The position numbers and the translations under genes were made by a program. The notes under the pieces are model-generated. The model did no database searches, had not been told where the DNA came from, and saw nothing but the letters and a program-made list of their open reading frames with translations. Below, one piece after another: positions 1-9,135 of a stretch of DNA of 64,000 nucleotides (position 1 is its first letter; the number at the start of each line of letters is the position of its first letter). Source of the stretch: Dryomyza anilis. Lineage: Eukaryota > Arthropoda > Insecta > Diptera > Dryomyzidae. Location: NCBI GenBank assembly GCA_951804985.1, contig OX638135.1, positions 11,446,058-11,510,057 of the forward strand, given 5' to 3'.

Positions 1-335
1 TTGCTAACGAGTATCGAATCAGGATGAACCATGAGCTGTATGAGTTATTCGACGACATTGTCATAGTCAAACGCATCAAGATCCAGCGGATTCGTCATGT
101 CGAACGAATGGATGAAAACACTCCAGCCAAGAAGGTGCTTGGATCGAAACTCGAAGGTGGAGAGCGTAGAAGAGGGCGTCCAAATCTGCGTTGGAAAGAC
201 CAAGTTGTGGACATCCTGGCAAGGCTTGGTATTTCTAGCTGGCGTCAGCGCGCGCAAAGCAGAAGCGATTCATCTAAGCGGCCAAAACCGACCCACTGTT
301 GTAATGGCCATTTATGGAAGTAAGTAGTAAAGCAA
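1..335 (+). pseudogene. 3' end of an RTE-like LINE (5'-truncated)
   Basis: Reading frames here encode the C-terminal tail of a non-LTR retrotransposon protein, including RHVERMDENTPAKKVL and RRRGRPNLRWKDQVVDILA, followed by SSWRQRAQ. This basic GRP-x-RWKD tail follows the reverse transcriptase in RTE/BovB-type LINEs common in flies. The frame shifts near base 190, so two overlapping frames are needed. The same tail occurs on the minus strand at 53683-54110 and on the plus strand at 63690-63830. The element ends near 335 with the sequence family GGCCATTTatgGAAGTAAGT, also seen inverted at 53683-53700. The true 5' end lies outside the window. The exact clade assignment is less certain than the LINE assignment. 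Confidence 0.75.
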
Positions 336-437
336 GTTTATATAGTCGATAGGATCGCCTATCCTAAAGCATTTTTTCAACAGTGTCAATATTTTGTCAT
401 TTAAAAACAAATTAAAGAGTCTGTCAAATAAGGGGAT

Positions 438-495
438 ATGTGCAAAAATCATTGCCAAAAATGCCCCAAAATTTTTGGCAATGATTTTTGCACAT
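438..495. repeat. Perfect 25-bp inverted repeat with an 8-bp loop
   Basis: Bases 438-462 and 471-495 are exact reverse complements, separated by GCCCCAAA. Transcribed RNA would form a 25-bp hairpin. The second R copy has only the right arm (near 57080-57105); its left-arm position reads differently, so the palindrome is specific to this copy and not a general feature of the family. Confidence 0.9.
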
Positions 496-851
496 AGAAA
501 AATAAAATCAATTCTCAAGTGCTTCTTAATCTGGCATCAAATTTTTTCATCCATGGTTATTATCATATTTATACATTTTTATTGCATTTCGAGAACAATT
601 GGAAATAAATGTTTTCGAAGTTTTTTTTACTGTGCTGTTGTTTGCTACCAATAAATGTGAATTTTTGTCGTTTATAATTAGGAAGGTATGATTATAATGA
701 TTGGATGTTTCTTTTGAAATACAAACGGGTTTTGCAAATAATTTAACACTAGTGCACTGTTATAATAAATTTATGATTTTGGGGTAAAGTGGGAAACAGT
801 TTTTGTGGTAAACTGGGAAACGTAATTTAAGCAATTTTTGTTATAATTTTA

Positions 852-1199
852 GTGAAAATATTGTGTGAAATGAATTATTTAATTGATTTAGCCAAGATAA
901 ATTACAATCTTGCCAACAAACCAATGAAAACCAAAATTTTGACTTCACCTGAGATTAGATCTGAATTGCAGAAGAAAGCCGAGAAGCGATCCTTTAAAAG
1001 GAACAAAACGAATACTTCGGTAAATATTTTTCAACTTCATCAGAAGATTACAATTTGTATGAATAAAATTCCGAAGAAATTAAATTTTAAGAATTTAGTG
1101 AACTGCAATATCTGCAAATGGACCTTATATTTGAACTGTGAGAACTTGACGACCAGCAACTACACCTGTCTTTATTGTAACTCAAAATATTCTGACTAA
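852..1199 (+). pseudogene. Cys-rich (PHD-like) C-terminal remnant of the R element protein
   Basis: A 115-residue frame ends with a cluster of paired cysteines: CNICKWTLYLNCENL, then YTCLYCNSKYSD and a stop. The spacing C-x2-C...C...C-x2-C resembles a degenerate PHD-type zinc-binding tail, which some DDE transposases carry after the catalytic domain. The second R copy preserves the same tail near 57710-57812 with changes, including loss of one Cys and a stop, which supports an ancestral coding function. The frame is too short to be a complete transposase, and the upstream catalytic region is not visible. I do not think it is a host gene, because it moves with the repeat. Confidence 0.4.
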
Positions 1200-1869
1200 T
1201 TCTGACAATTTTTACGTATTTTTTTAACATAAATACTGAGATGTTTATGAATTTAACTTTTTGTCTTCTTATTTTCCGAAACTGAGCTGTTTTGAAAAAT
1301 GGCTCAAAAGAAAATTAAAAGTCATGTAAATAGTATTCTGTCAATGCACAAAGTTATATCATGAACCAGTCTATGGAGTGGAGCCTTTAAATGAGTTTAA
1401 AAAATATTATTATCTACTTTTTTTCGAAGAAAATCAAAACACATCCATTTTTAACCTAGTTTCTCCTATTAATTTATACAAATATTAAAAAAAGCTGAAA
1501 ATCTGCTTTTTGTTTTATTTCTATATGATAACCATATCAAAATGTTCAGCAACTATATTTGTTCGGAGCTTACAATAGAAAAAAGATTTTTTGTAATTGA
1601 CGTTTAAAGATATGATCCCGTAACTATAGTCAAAATTAACCTGGAGCTTAAATTTAATTACGGCTTTTTTGACAGTTTTCCTATTAAAATAAATGTCAAA
1701 AAGCTGTACATTAAGATAAAATCCAGTTTAAAAATTACTATAGTTGCGCCATGCTCTTTAAGCTTCATCTGAAAGATTTGAAAAGGATTTTTCTAACCTA
1801 AGAAGACGATAATTTAAATATTACATTTAAAATAGATTTAAAATGTTTTACCGAATTACTCAATTGAAA

Positions 1870-2437
1870 AAAAGACGTGTTGGCAAAGTTAGGTCACACG
1901 GGTAAGTTCGGTCATATGGGACGGACTTTATATAGGTGGCGATATTAATGTGGGATATTTAATTGTATACCTTAATTTTTAAGTTCTTAATTATGCTGAG
2001 CCCCATCATCCTCAGAATATTACTCACATATCAGAAATGTACATCTTATATAACTTAAAAATTTGATATAAAAGTATAAAATAACTAATACAAAAATTTG
2101 GAAAAATGTAATTGGGGGTCCGCGCCTATATTTAAAATTTTATAAGGCAAATATTTCATAGATTTGATTTTAATAATTTACGGCTAAAATTTTCACTATG
2201 ACAACCCGGGAAATAATGTAAAAAATGTGGGCCAAAATTCATATTGTGACCAAATTTCATCGCATTCTTACGAGCATTTCTCAAGTTACCTCGTATACGG
2301 CAGCAAGACAGAGAGACGGACAGACAGACGGACATAGCTAAATGGATGCTGATCAATAATATATATACTTTTCCATACCGGCCACGGCTCCTAAGGGGCG
2401 TTACAATATCTGCACAAACTTAATATACTTCTGTACC
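1870..2437 (-). mobile_element. Helentron/DINE-like element, second subfamily, inserted in R copy 1
   Basis: On the minus strand this segment has the same internal order as the main Helentron family here: the GTATGGAAAAGTATATATAT core, TTGATCAGCAT, then GTCCGTCTGTCTGTC microsatellite, ending in a GTGACCTAACTTTGCCAAC motif akin to GTGATCTAACCTTCCCAACT. The rest of the sequence is diverged, so it is a separate subfamily. R copy 2 lacks these roughly 565 bases at the matching position (near 63920), which supports insertion into R copy 1. Exact ends are uncertain by a few bases. Confidence 0.6.
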
Positions 2438-2499
2438 TCATTTAATTTTATTTTTTATTTTTTGTCCAATTTAATTTAAGCAAAATGCATCACTGCCTA

Positions 2500-2980
2500 T
2501 AACTATCGACTTATGAAAATAGTGTATGGACCATTCCAAACCAAATCGACCAGCGGTTGGAACTCACCTTCTACGATTTCAATGAAATTTGGGCAACTGA
2601 TAAAGTGTATCGAGATATGCATTCAAAGTTACAAAAAATGGGCCAAAAATTACTTTTCTATGGTTATTCATATTTTAATATCTCTTAAAGTATAAATGCT
2701 AGAATCTCCGTTGATTGCTCATTTTAAAGCGAATAGAACAAGCTTTTAGACCAATTAAGCTGTAACTTCTTAACTTGAACATGTGGCCCATGGTCAATCC
2801 TTGCACTTAAAAATGGATGTCCTTAAAAAGGACCCGGAGAACGGAGTTTCTAGTATTTCTAGTTTAAAAGATATTTAAATATGAACAACCATACAAAATG
2901 ATTTCTGGTCCATTTTTTGTAAATTTGAGCCATAGTATCTCAGGAAGTAGTGGACGAAAAAAGTGAAAAAAAATTGGTCT
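2500..2980. repeat. F repeat: foldback-like element
   Basis: Two arms of about 110 bases are inverted copies of one another with mismatches: roughly 2610-2720 (containing ATCTCTTAAAGTATAAATGC) and 2838-2945 (ACGGAGTTTCTAGTATTTCT). They flank a 115-base middle. Related sequence occurs at about 42865-43140 and 50693-51230. No coding capacity is seen. The structure suggests a foldback or MITE-type element, but the termini and target duplication are not resolved. Confidence 0.55.
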
Positions 2981-3306
2981 CTATATATTTAGGTACCCTT
3001 TATCAGCACGGTTGCCACTCTTGGTAACTTACAACCAATATTGGTAACTTTTTGTCAGCATGGTAACTTGGTAAATTTTTCTTATTCTTATTGAATCGAA
3101 TAATTTCTTTGTTATTATATGAAATGAAAATAGGAGTAGACAAATATACAATATATAAATATATTTTGTAAATGAATGGCGCCACTATTGCTGTTTTAAA
3201 TTAGAGTTTCTTTGAGTTTAAAATTTCTTTTTTTCAACATGGCTAAGCAGTGTTTACAGGTGCTCGGGAGCCGAAAGTATTATGCCAGTGTTGAAATTAT
3301 CGTTTT
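2981..3306. other. Unassigned AT-rich interval
   Basis: No convincing gene, repeat boundary or motif was found. The minus strand has a short frame that shows no family resemblance. Confidence 0.5.
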
Positions 3307-4030
3307 TATACCCTACACTAAGAGTGAAAGGGTATATTCAGTTTGGTACGCCGTTTGTAACACCCAGAAGGAAGCATCTCCGGTATGGAAAAGTATATAT
3401 ATTCTTGATCAGCATGACCTCCTGAGTCGATATAGCGATGTCCGTCTGTCCGTCTGTCTGTCCGACTGTCTGACTGTCTGTCTGTCTGTTGAAATCCCTA
3501 AGACTTTTAAAATTGAAGAGCTAGATAAATGAAACTTATAACTTAGATTACTAATATACCTACGCTGTATGTGCGAAAAAATTGGCGAGATCGGTCCATT
3601 GCGACCTATGATCCGACCACTTTTGTTCAAATACCTCATATAAAATGTACATATAAAGATCAATTTTTATGTATACGTGCTTAGATAAACTTTTTTGGTC
3701 AAATATATATTGATATCATGCTCAAATACATTATAATAATGTTTTCCGGCAAAAAGACTTGTGGTTCACAAAAAAAAAATCGAAATTCGGTACACCTACC
3801 CATTTGTAAATATGGGTATCAAATGAATGGAAATTCTTCAGCGATTGAATGTTTGTAGTTATTTTCAGGATTCGTATACCCTGGTGACCTATATATCACT
3901 TTGAATGGTAACCACACATATGTGTAGGGTATTTATAGTCGGCTTAGACCGACTATAATTTTGATAATCCTAACTATCATAATTACACCTACTTTAAAAT
4001 TTCCCATGTGATCTAACCTTCCCAACTGGT
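3307..4030 (+). mobile_element. Helentron-type non-autonomous element (DINE-1/mini-me-like)
   Basis: The element starts TATACCCTACACTAAGAGTG and ends CTTCCCAACTGGT. In order it has a 5' subterminal repeat (TACCCTACAC), a GTATGGAAAAGTATATATAT core, TTGATCAGCATGACC, a (GTCY)n tract at about 3437-3490, the inverted subterminal copy (GTGTAGGGTAT, about 3921-3931), and a stem-loop at 3935-3956 with arms ATAGTCGG/CCGACTAT. This matches the published description of DINE-1 as non-autonomous Helentrons: a subterminal inverted repeat, a central microsatellite and a 3' hairpin. The open frame through the GTCT tract is repeat-encoded and not a gene. Confidence 0.85.
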
Positions 4031-4040
4031 TCATCTTTTG

Positions 4041-4689
4041 TTTTACCCTGAAAAAGCATCTCCGGTATGGAAAAGTATATATATTCTTGATCAGCATGAC
4101 CTCCTGAGTCGATTTAGCGATGTCCGTCTGTCTGTCTGTCCTTCTGTCTGTCTGATGAAATCACGATTACAGAAAAAGTTGCAGAGCTAGAGCAATGAAA
4201 CTTTAGATTTAGATTACTTATATATCTAAGCTGTCTGAACAATTGGCATGATCGGTCTATTGTAACCTGAGAACCGACCACTTATGTTCAAATACCTCAT
4301 ATAAAATTTACATCTACAAATCAATTTTACTGTATACGTGCTTAGGTAAACTTTTTTGGTCAAATATATATTGACATTATTCTCAAATACAAGAAAATAA
4401 TGTTATCCCACGAAACGACTTGTGGTTCCCAACAAAAATTGAAATTCGGTACACCTACCCATTTGTAAATATGGGTATCAAATGAAAGAAAATTCTTCAG
4501 GGATGGAAAGTTTGTAGTTATTTTCAGGATTCGTATACCCTGGTGACCTATATACCACTTTGAATGGTAACCGCACAAATGTGTAGGGTATTTATAGTCG
4601 GCTTAGACCGACTATAATTTTGATAATCCTAACTATCATAATTACACCTACTTTAAAATTTCCCGTGTGATCTAACTTTCCCATCTGGT
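4041..4689 (+). mobile_element. Second Helentron, head-to-tail with the first, 5' deleted
   Basis: After a 10-base spacer, TTTTACCCTg joins directly to AAGCATCTCCGG, so about 60 bases of the usual 5' end are missing. The rest follows the family order: core, GTCY tract near 4121-4155, stem-loop near 4594-4616 and the 3' end CATCTGGT. It differs from its neighbour at many positions, so it is not a very recent tandem copy. Confidence 0.8.
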
Positions 4690-6098
4690 TTAATCTCACG
4701 TCTACATTAATAAAAATAGATATCTGTAAATTAGAGATTCTTAAAAAGAATTCCTTGCGAAATCGAGTAGTATACTCCGTTTTGTTTTATTACTGGTACC
4801 ATGCACCGATACTCTTTATTTAAAAAGTATCTTTGTTCAATATTTTGCAAAATATTTATGATGCGTAGAAATGAAATAATATCTCAATTTTGAACTCCCG
4901 GTTCCTGATGGTTCCGCAAAGAACAAACCAAAAATTCAAAAAAAAAAAAAACACTAAAATAAAAAAATACATTTATTTCAAACACTTAAAATAGCTTCTA
5001 GATACTACAGCGATCACGACAATTTTTTTTTTCAGCTTCGATTTCGACTAATTCATTACTATAATATTTTTTTGTAAGTACGTAATTTTACAAAAGTTAA
5101 TTTTCTTGAGGTTGGTTGCCCTTAATTGACATACAGCCGGCAAATGAAGTTTGTTTCAAACGGGAATCAGCGCAAATGGTGGCGCTTCGATCAATAAACA
5201 TTTTAAAATTCGAACCGGGATGATTAAATAAAATTCGTTGAACAAAGTTTTGATTTTCATCCGTTGGTTCCTGGCTGAACCAGTGGGCATTTAAGGGTTA
5301 ATTGTATTCATTAGTCGTGTGAACTGATACGTGGTGTTGCAATAACTGGATTAGTCAAATGCTTAGAACTAAATAAATTGATGGACAAAAAAAACGGTTG
5401 CTTCAACTGATCGTTCTCTGGATGTGGTGAGAACGAAAATATTTATAGTGGAAGTTAAGATATCTGCCAGTTAACAAACGTAACAGATAAATTTTAAGGT
5501 AACCAAATAATGTAAAAACGGCCTTTAGTGTATTTTAATGAATACTCACTTCCATTGATTTTGTACAAAAGGGAAAGGATTTCAAGTATCCCCCCATACA
5601 ACGAAGATATCCAAATAATCTTCAATATTTGTTTTAATTAACTGGCACTTCCCGTTTTCCTGGAATCACGAATTCAACATGTCACATACTGGGTCACATA
5701 TATCTGTGGTTTCAAGGCATAACAACATAACTCCATTTATGCTATTATTAAATTTCTTGGTATTTTCTTTAATATTGTCCCCAATTTTCGTCCCAATATC
5801 TATTTTTGTTCATAAGATATAAGTCCAAAGCCTCTATTTGGTACCACTTAATACATGGAATGAGGACAGAACTAGACTTTTTTAAATAAACTCTGCTAAA
5901 ATGAGTTATGCTGTTATGCCTTGAGAACACAGATACGTTTTCAAAGATATTTATAAATTAAAGGTACAAACACATGTTTATATGAAAGGTTTTTAATTTT
6001 TGCATTGACTAATTTAAATAGTAAAATTCGATTTACAATAAAAAATGGTTTTTAAAATCTTTCGTATGTAAAAAAAATGTAAGATATACGAATATTTG
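4690..6098. other. Intergenic stretch with an unexplained inverted repeat
   Basis: About 1.4 kb with no recognisable coding region. It holds homopolymer A runs and one inverted repeat (5704-5932, listed separately). It lies downstream of the GTPase exons on the minus strand, so part may be that gene's 3' untranslated region. I see no clear polyadenylation signal close to the stop. Confidence 0.5.
5704..5932. repeat. Imperfect inverted repeat, arms of at least 36 bp
   Basis: Bases 5704-5740 (with TTTCAAGGCATAACAACATA) and 5896-5932 (with TATGCTGTTATGCCTTGAGA) are reverse complements with about four mismatches. Weaker pairing extends inward and outward. The loop is about 155 bases. No second copy was noticed in the window. 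It could be a MITE or an old foldback. Confidence 0.7.
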
Positions 6099-6632
6099 TC
6101 AGTATCTAAATACATTTGGTGGCGCAGTTCGTATTCTTTTTTTACTATCAGTTTTATATCGCGTATTCGATCCGAGACGACTAAGCCACATCTGAGAAAT
6201 AAATAGAATAAAAACGAAAATAATTAAATATATTAAATACCGTACCTTTAACTCTGTATCATGTTTGATTCTTGTGTTTATTTGGCTATAATTTACGCTG
6301 ATCGTGTACAACAACCAACTTAAGCCATTTTGTAGGCTTTGCGACATATCCGCGTTGCAATTTTTCGAATACGATGACTCATCTAAACTTCTTCCAGTGT
6401 AGCACATATGCAGATTACTCATAAATTTGCTTGCCGTGGTATCTAATCCAAACGCATTTTCAATATCGTACAAATTTAGACCTGTCTGTGTCAAATCAGA
6501 TTTAGTTGCTACAACTAGAACAGGTTTCCCACGAACAGATGGATGTGCAAGAGTTAGCTGTAACACATCAAAGGCGCAGTGCAGATCATCATATTGTTTG
6601 GACATGTCAACACAGTATATTATACCCATGGA
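6099..6632 (-). CDS. ARF/ARL-family small GTPase, terminal exons (host gene, partial)
   Basis: The frame encodes the C-terminal half of a Ras-superfamily GTPase of ARF/ARL type: MGIIYCVDMSKQYDDL (beta-4 and following), HPSVRGKPVLVVATKSDL (a G4-like TKSD instead of NKxD), LNLYDIENAFGLD, then GLSWLLYTISVNY (final helix). A splice acceptor TTTTATTACAG precedes base 6632 (minus strand), so upstream exons with the P-loop and switch regions should lie above it; I could not identify them. A second intron is likely at 6245-6192: donor AAG|GTACGG, acceptor TTTCTCAG|ATG, 54 bp and in frame. If retained it would add a hydrophobic segment. The stop follows PPNVFRY. The family fold is fairly clear; the exact subfamily is not, and the divergent G4 and missing G5-like motif suggest a fast-evolving ARL or a decaying copy. 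Confidence 0.65.
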   Translation of the reverse strand, partial: SMGIIYCVDMSKQYDDLHCAFDVLQLTLAHPSVRGKPVLVVATKSDLTQTGLNLYDIENAFGLDTTASKFMSNLHMCYTGRSLDESSYSKNCNADMSQSLQNGLSWLLYTISVNYSQINTRIKHDTELKVRYLIYLIIFVFILFISQMWLSRLGSNTRYKTDSKKRIRTAPPNVFRY

Positions 6633-7051
6633 CTGTAATAAAATATAAATTATAAAATTACAAAGTATCGCAAATGATAAAAGAGCTGCGTTTGTTCATA
6701 CTTGAACTGTTTCAAATTGAACTTCCGTTCTAATATTATACGTAATTTGAACTAAAAATTATGTCATTGTTTAATTAGCTTATAAGTTTTCTGATGTTTG
6801 CTACTGCTCAAGATGTCGCTACAATCTATATTTTACACAGATTTTAAATTCTTCTGAAACCAGGGCTTGCAATTGGAATTGGATATGGTATATGGTATGA
6901 AAATTATTGATATAAAAATATTTCTGACCACATTTCGATGGTCAGCATGAACATTGGTTAGTTTTTAAAGATATTATTACAAAAAAATGTAACTTGATCC
7001 ACTGTGCCATTAAATAAGAGAAAATGAGACAGTTCAGCGTACTAAGCATTG
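6633..7051. other. Probable intron or upstream sequence of the GTPase gene
   Basis: Lies upstream (minus strand) of the GTPase exon acceptor. No exon carrying a P-loop or a DxxG motif could be recognised. The LTR of a decayed retrotransposon begins at its right end. Confidence 0.4.
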
Positions 7052-7380
7052 TGTTAGAGAAAGACGGAAGATCATTCAGCTCACTGAGGCATTGCTCAGC
7101 GCATTAAAATACATGAGATGCAAACAGCATTCACGAAAAGAAGATTCTCAAAACATGTCGGAGCGTGTCGAAACTTGTCGAACTGATGTGAGCGATCATT
7201 GTTAACCTAAATTGTAGTGTACAGCAGTTGTGATTAGTGATTATAATTAAAATTGTTAAATTGAATAAATAAAGTTAATTGATACTAGTTGAAATAATAC
7301 TAGTTAAGACCAAATATAAGTGTGTTTTTATTTTGTACAGAATCCAGAGAAACGAACTTGTAGACTGAATTTTCGTAACA
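7052..7380 (+). repeat. LTR of a decayed LTR retrotransposon (deepest layer of the nest)
   Basis: The sequence begins TGTTAgag and ends cgTAACA, giving inverted ends. It carries an AATAAATAAAG polyadenylation-type motif near 7265 and is followed immediately by TTGGTGTCAGAAGTGGGAT, a primer-binding-site-like string typical of insect gypsy-group elements. Length is about 329 bases. No matching 3' LTR was found beyond 42740. Confidence 0.6.
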
Positions 7381-7751
7381 TTGGTGTCAGAAGTGGGATT
7401 GTAATACAAAATGGTTAAATCGAACAACGTAAGGTCGAGCAGTTAAAGTTGGTACTGGAATGGTGATCTTCCAACTGCAAGTACGAAAGTAGTGCTGTAA
7501 AAGCGCCTAATGGAAGAATTGGAGGCCTATGACATTGACCTCACTAAACTTCAAGAAAATGAAACAGAAAGCTCAAGAAAATTCAAATCAGCTTAAAGTG
7601 GAACTTCTAGAAAAATCTAACCAATATCAAGTTAAAATGTAGCAACGGATGCTGGAACATTCGAAACAGCCTCTGGAAGTTTCTTATACACTTCATGGCA
7701 AAGTTAATGAGCTTCAAGCGCATATAAATAACGTTCATGAGAAATATCAAG
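7381..7751 (+). pseudogene. Leader and gag remnant of the decayed LTR retrotransposon
   Basis: Begins at the primer-binding-like TGGTGTCAGAAGTGGG and continues into broken frames rich in Glu, Lys and Gln (for example MEELEAYDIDLTKLQENETE near 7510-7570), the composition of a coiled-coil gag N-terminus. Several stops interrupt it. It ends where the R1-like LINE starts. Its downstream half resumes about 34 kb away near 41681. Confidence 0.5.
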
Positions 7752-8221
7752 GCTGCTCCCGCGGGGTCAGTCGTAACACCTTGGGGGGTGGTTGGCGTCG
7801 CCTGCTAAGCCAGGACCCGTAGCACCCAGGGCTGACCGGTTGAGACCTGGTCACTGGTGGTTCTCAGCTCTAATGCTGCTGTGTCTAACGAGGAGTTGGT
7901 ACGTCGGGTCGTCCACGATGTTGGACCTACGTTGGGTGTTCGTGTGCACGGCGTAAAACCCAGGAGGCGTTGTTATTCGGACCCCTTCGGTAGCGGAGCG
8001 TTCAAAAATAGTCGGCAATAGCAGGTTTTTCGATGTTGGGTTGACAGTGAGTGTCAATGAGAAGCTGGGCCCCAGGGTCGTCGTCCAAAGGGTGCATGCA
8101 CATATTACTCCTGACGACTTCATGGAGGATCTTTACATGAAGAACCTGAAGGATGTATTGACCCTGACCCAAGAAGTCCGTTCGACTGGTAAGTGCGCCT
8201 TGGAAGGCCAATCCTAATGCG

Positions 8222-8515
8222 GTGACGAATGTCATTTTGGAGGGTAGTGGCGTAGCCATGGAAACCCTTCAGAGGGCAACTCATTGCTACATTAAGTGGT
8301 TTTCCTTCCCTGTGCGGAAGTATGAGGCAGTTTTGGGATGCTACAGGTGCATGTCCTTTGACCATCGTGTCAGTGAATGTCGCCTGGCATCGGATGTCTG
8401 TCGCCGGTGTGGAGAGATGGGGCATAGGGTGGCTCAATGTGGCAATGCTGTACATTGCCGTTTTTGTGCCTTTAAGGGGAATACAGCCGATCATCTGATG
8501 ATGTCGGCAGCTTGA
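8222..8515 (+). pseudogene. R1-like ORF1 C-terminus with CCHC zinc knuckles
   Basis: Encodes GCYRCMSFDHRVSEC and CRRCGEMGHRVAQC, two C-x2-C-x4-H-x4-C knuckles, followed by a third CRFCAFKGNTADH whose last Cys is lost. Three knuckles at the C-terminus of ORF1 are typical of R1/I-group LINEs, where ORF1 protein binds element RNA. The upstream part of ORF1 (from about 7800) is broken by frameshifts. The next ORF starts about 45 bases after this stop, the usual tight ORF1-ORF2 spacing. Confidence 0.7.
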
Positions 8516-8561
8516 CCGATTTATAGTGCTATCGTAGCCCGAGCGGAAGCAAGGTATTAAA

Positions 8562-9135
8562 ATGGGTGTCCAAATTGTACAATATAACTGCCAAGGAGCA
8601 TATGCTGTCATGTGTGATCTTGGCGAGTTTTTGTAAGGGGATTACCTTCAGCATGATGTGAATGTCCAGTGTACTTTCGTTAGTGCCAGTCAATGGGGTG
8701 TATGTGTATGTGTTGAGGGGGTGTTTGGCCAAATGTTCCTCTGCAGTATATATTGCAGATTTGGTGCACCTTTGGAGCCATATCTCGAGTATATGGATGG
8801 AGTGCTACTACAGGCTAGTAGCATACCTCTCATCCTTGGCCTAGATACGAACGCATCATCCCCTATGTGGTTCAGTAAGATGTCCCAGACATCTCTGAGA
8901 TATCAAAACCGCATTAAGGGCGAGATGCTGTTTGAGTGGATGGTGTCCCAGAATGTGAGCGTAGCCAATGAGCCGAGTTCTGTGTACACGTTAGCGGGTC
9001 CAAATGGTGTATCTGACATTGATGTCACTGCATATAATGCTGCAGCTGGAGCTAGGCTAGGGTTTGCGTGGCGCGTTTGCGGTGACTGGGGTGTGAGTGA
9101 TCACAATATTATTGTGATTGATTTCTCACATCTAC
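8562..9135 (+). pseudogene. R1-like ORF2 N-terminus: APE-type endonuclease (truncated)
   Basis: Starts MGVQIVQYNCQGAYAV, the first strand of an AP-endonuclease-like domain (catalytic Asn), then hits a stop near 8635. Downstream frames give ILGLDTNASSPMWF and WGVSDHNIIVIDF; the SDHN motif is the catalytic His region. The domain nicks target DNA for target-primed reverse transcription. It is non-functional here because of the stop, frameshifts and the gypsy A insertion after SHLL. Confidence 0.7.

Larger units (their letters stand above)
381..2495 (+). mobile_element. R element copy 1: putative DNA transposon with CAGTG/CACTG ends
   Basis: The segment is homologous, with the same two termini, to a second copy at 56953-63983. 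It begins CAGTGtcaatatTTTG and ends with CAAAATGCATCACTG, so the termini are short inverted repeats. Just inside the left end are tandem-like motifs GGGTAAAGTGGGAAAC and GGTAAACTGGGAAACG (about 781-825). Inverted relatives (CCCACTTTTACCC) are near the right end of copy 2. It contains one small open frame (852-1199) and is interrupted by a minus-strand Helentron at about 1870-2437. CAGTG ends and a short Cys-rich C-terminal frame would fit a degenerate pogo/Tigger-like or other DDE transposon, but no catalytic domain is visible and no clear target duplication was found. Confidence 0.6.
7752..9135 (+). mobile_element. R1-like LINE, 5' half
   Basis: GC-richer sequence carrying a degenerate ORF1 and the start of ORF2 of an R1-clade non-LTR retrotransposon. 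It is cut at 9135 by gypsy A, and the same element resumes at 39621. The left junction with the decayed LTR element is placed near AAATATCAAGG|CTGCTCCCGCGG. No ribosomal DNA target is present, so it is not at the classical R1 site. Confidence 0.7.

Noticed and set aside
24..323. A host gene at the left edge
   Set aside because: Matches the C-terminal tail of an RTE-like LINE found twice more in the window.
3212..3532. Open frame with VCLSVCLSV-type protein in several Helentrons
   Set aside because: The frame is produced by the GTCT/GTCC microsatellite and moves with the element; no protein family resemblance.
6712..6765. A 50-base upstream exon for the GTPase (ITYNIRTEVQFETVQ, switch I-like)
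   Set aside because: Flanked by AG and GT, but joining it to the next exon would omit the DxxG region, so the match is probably accidental.
7752..9135. An R1 insertion in ribosomal DNA
   Set aside because: The flanks are a decayed LTR retrotransposon, not 28S rRNA sequence.
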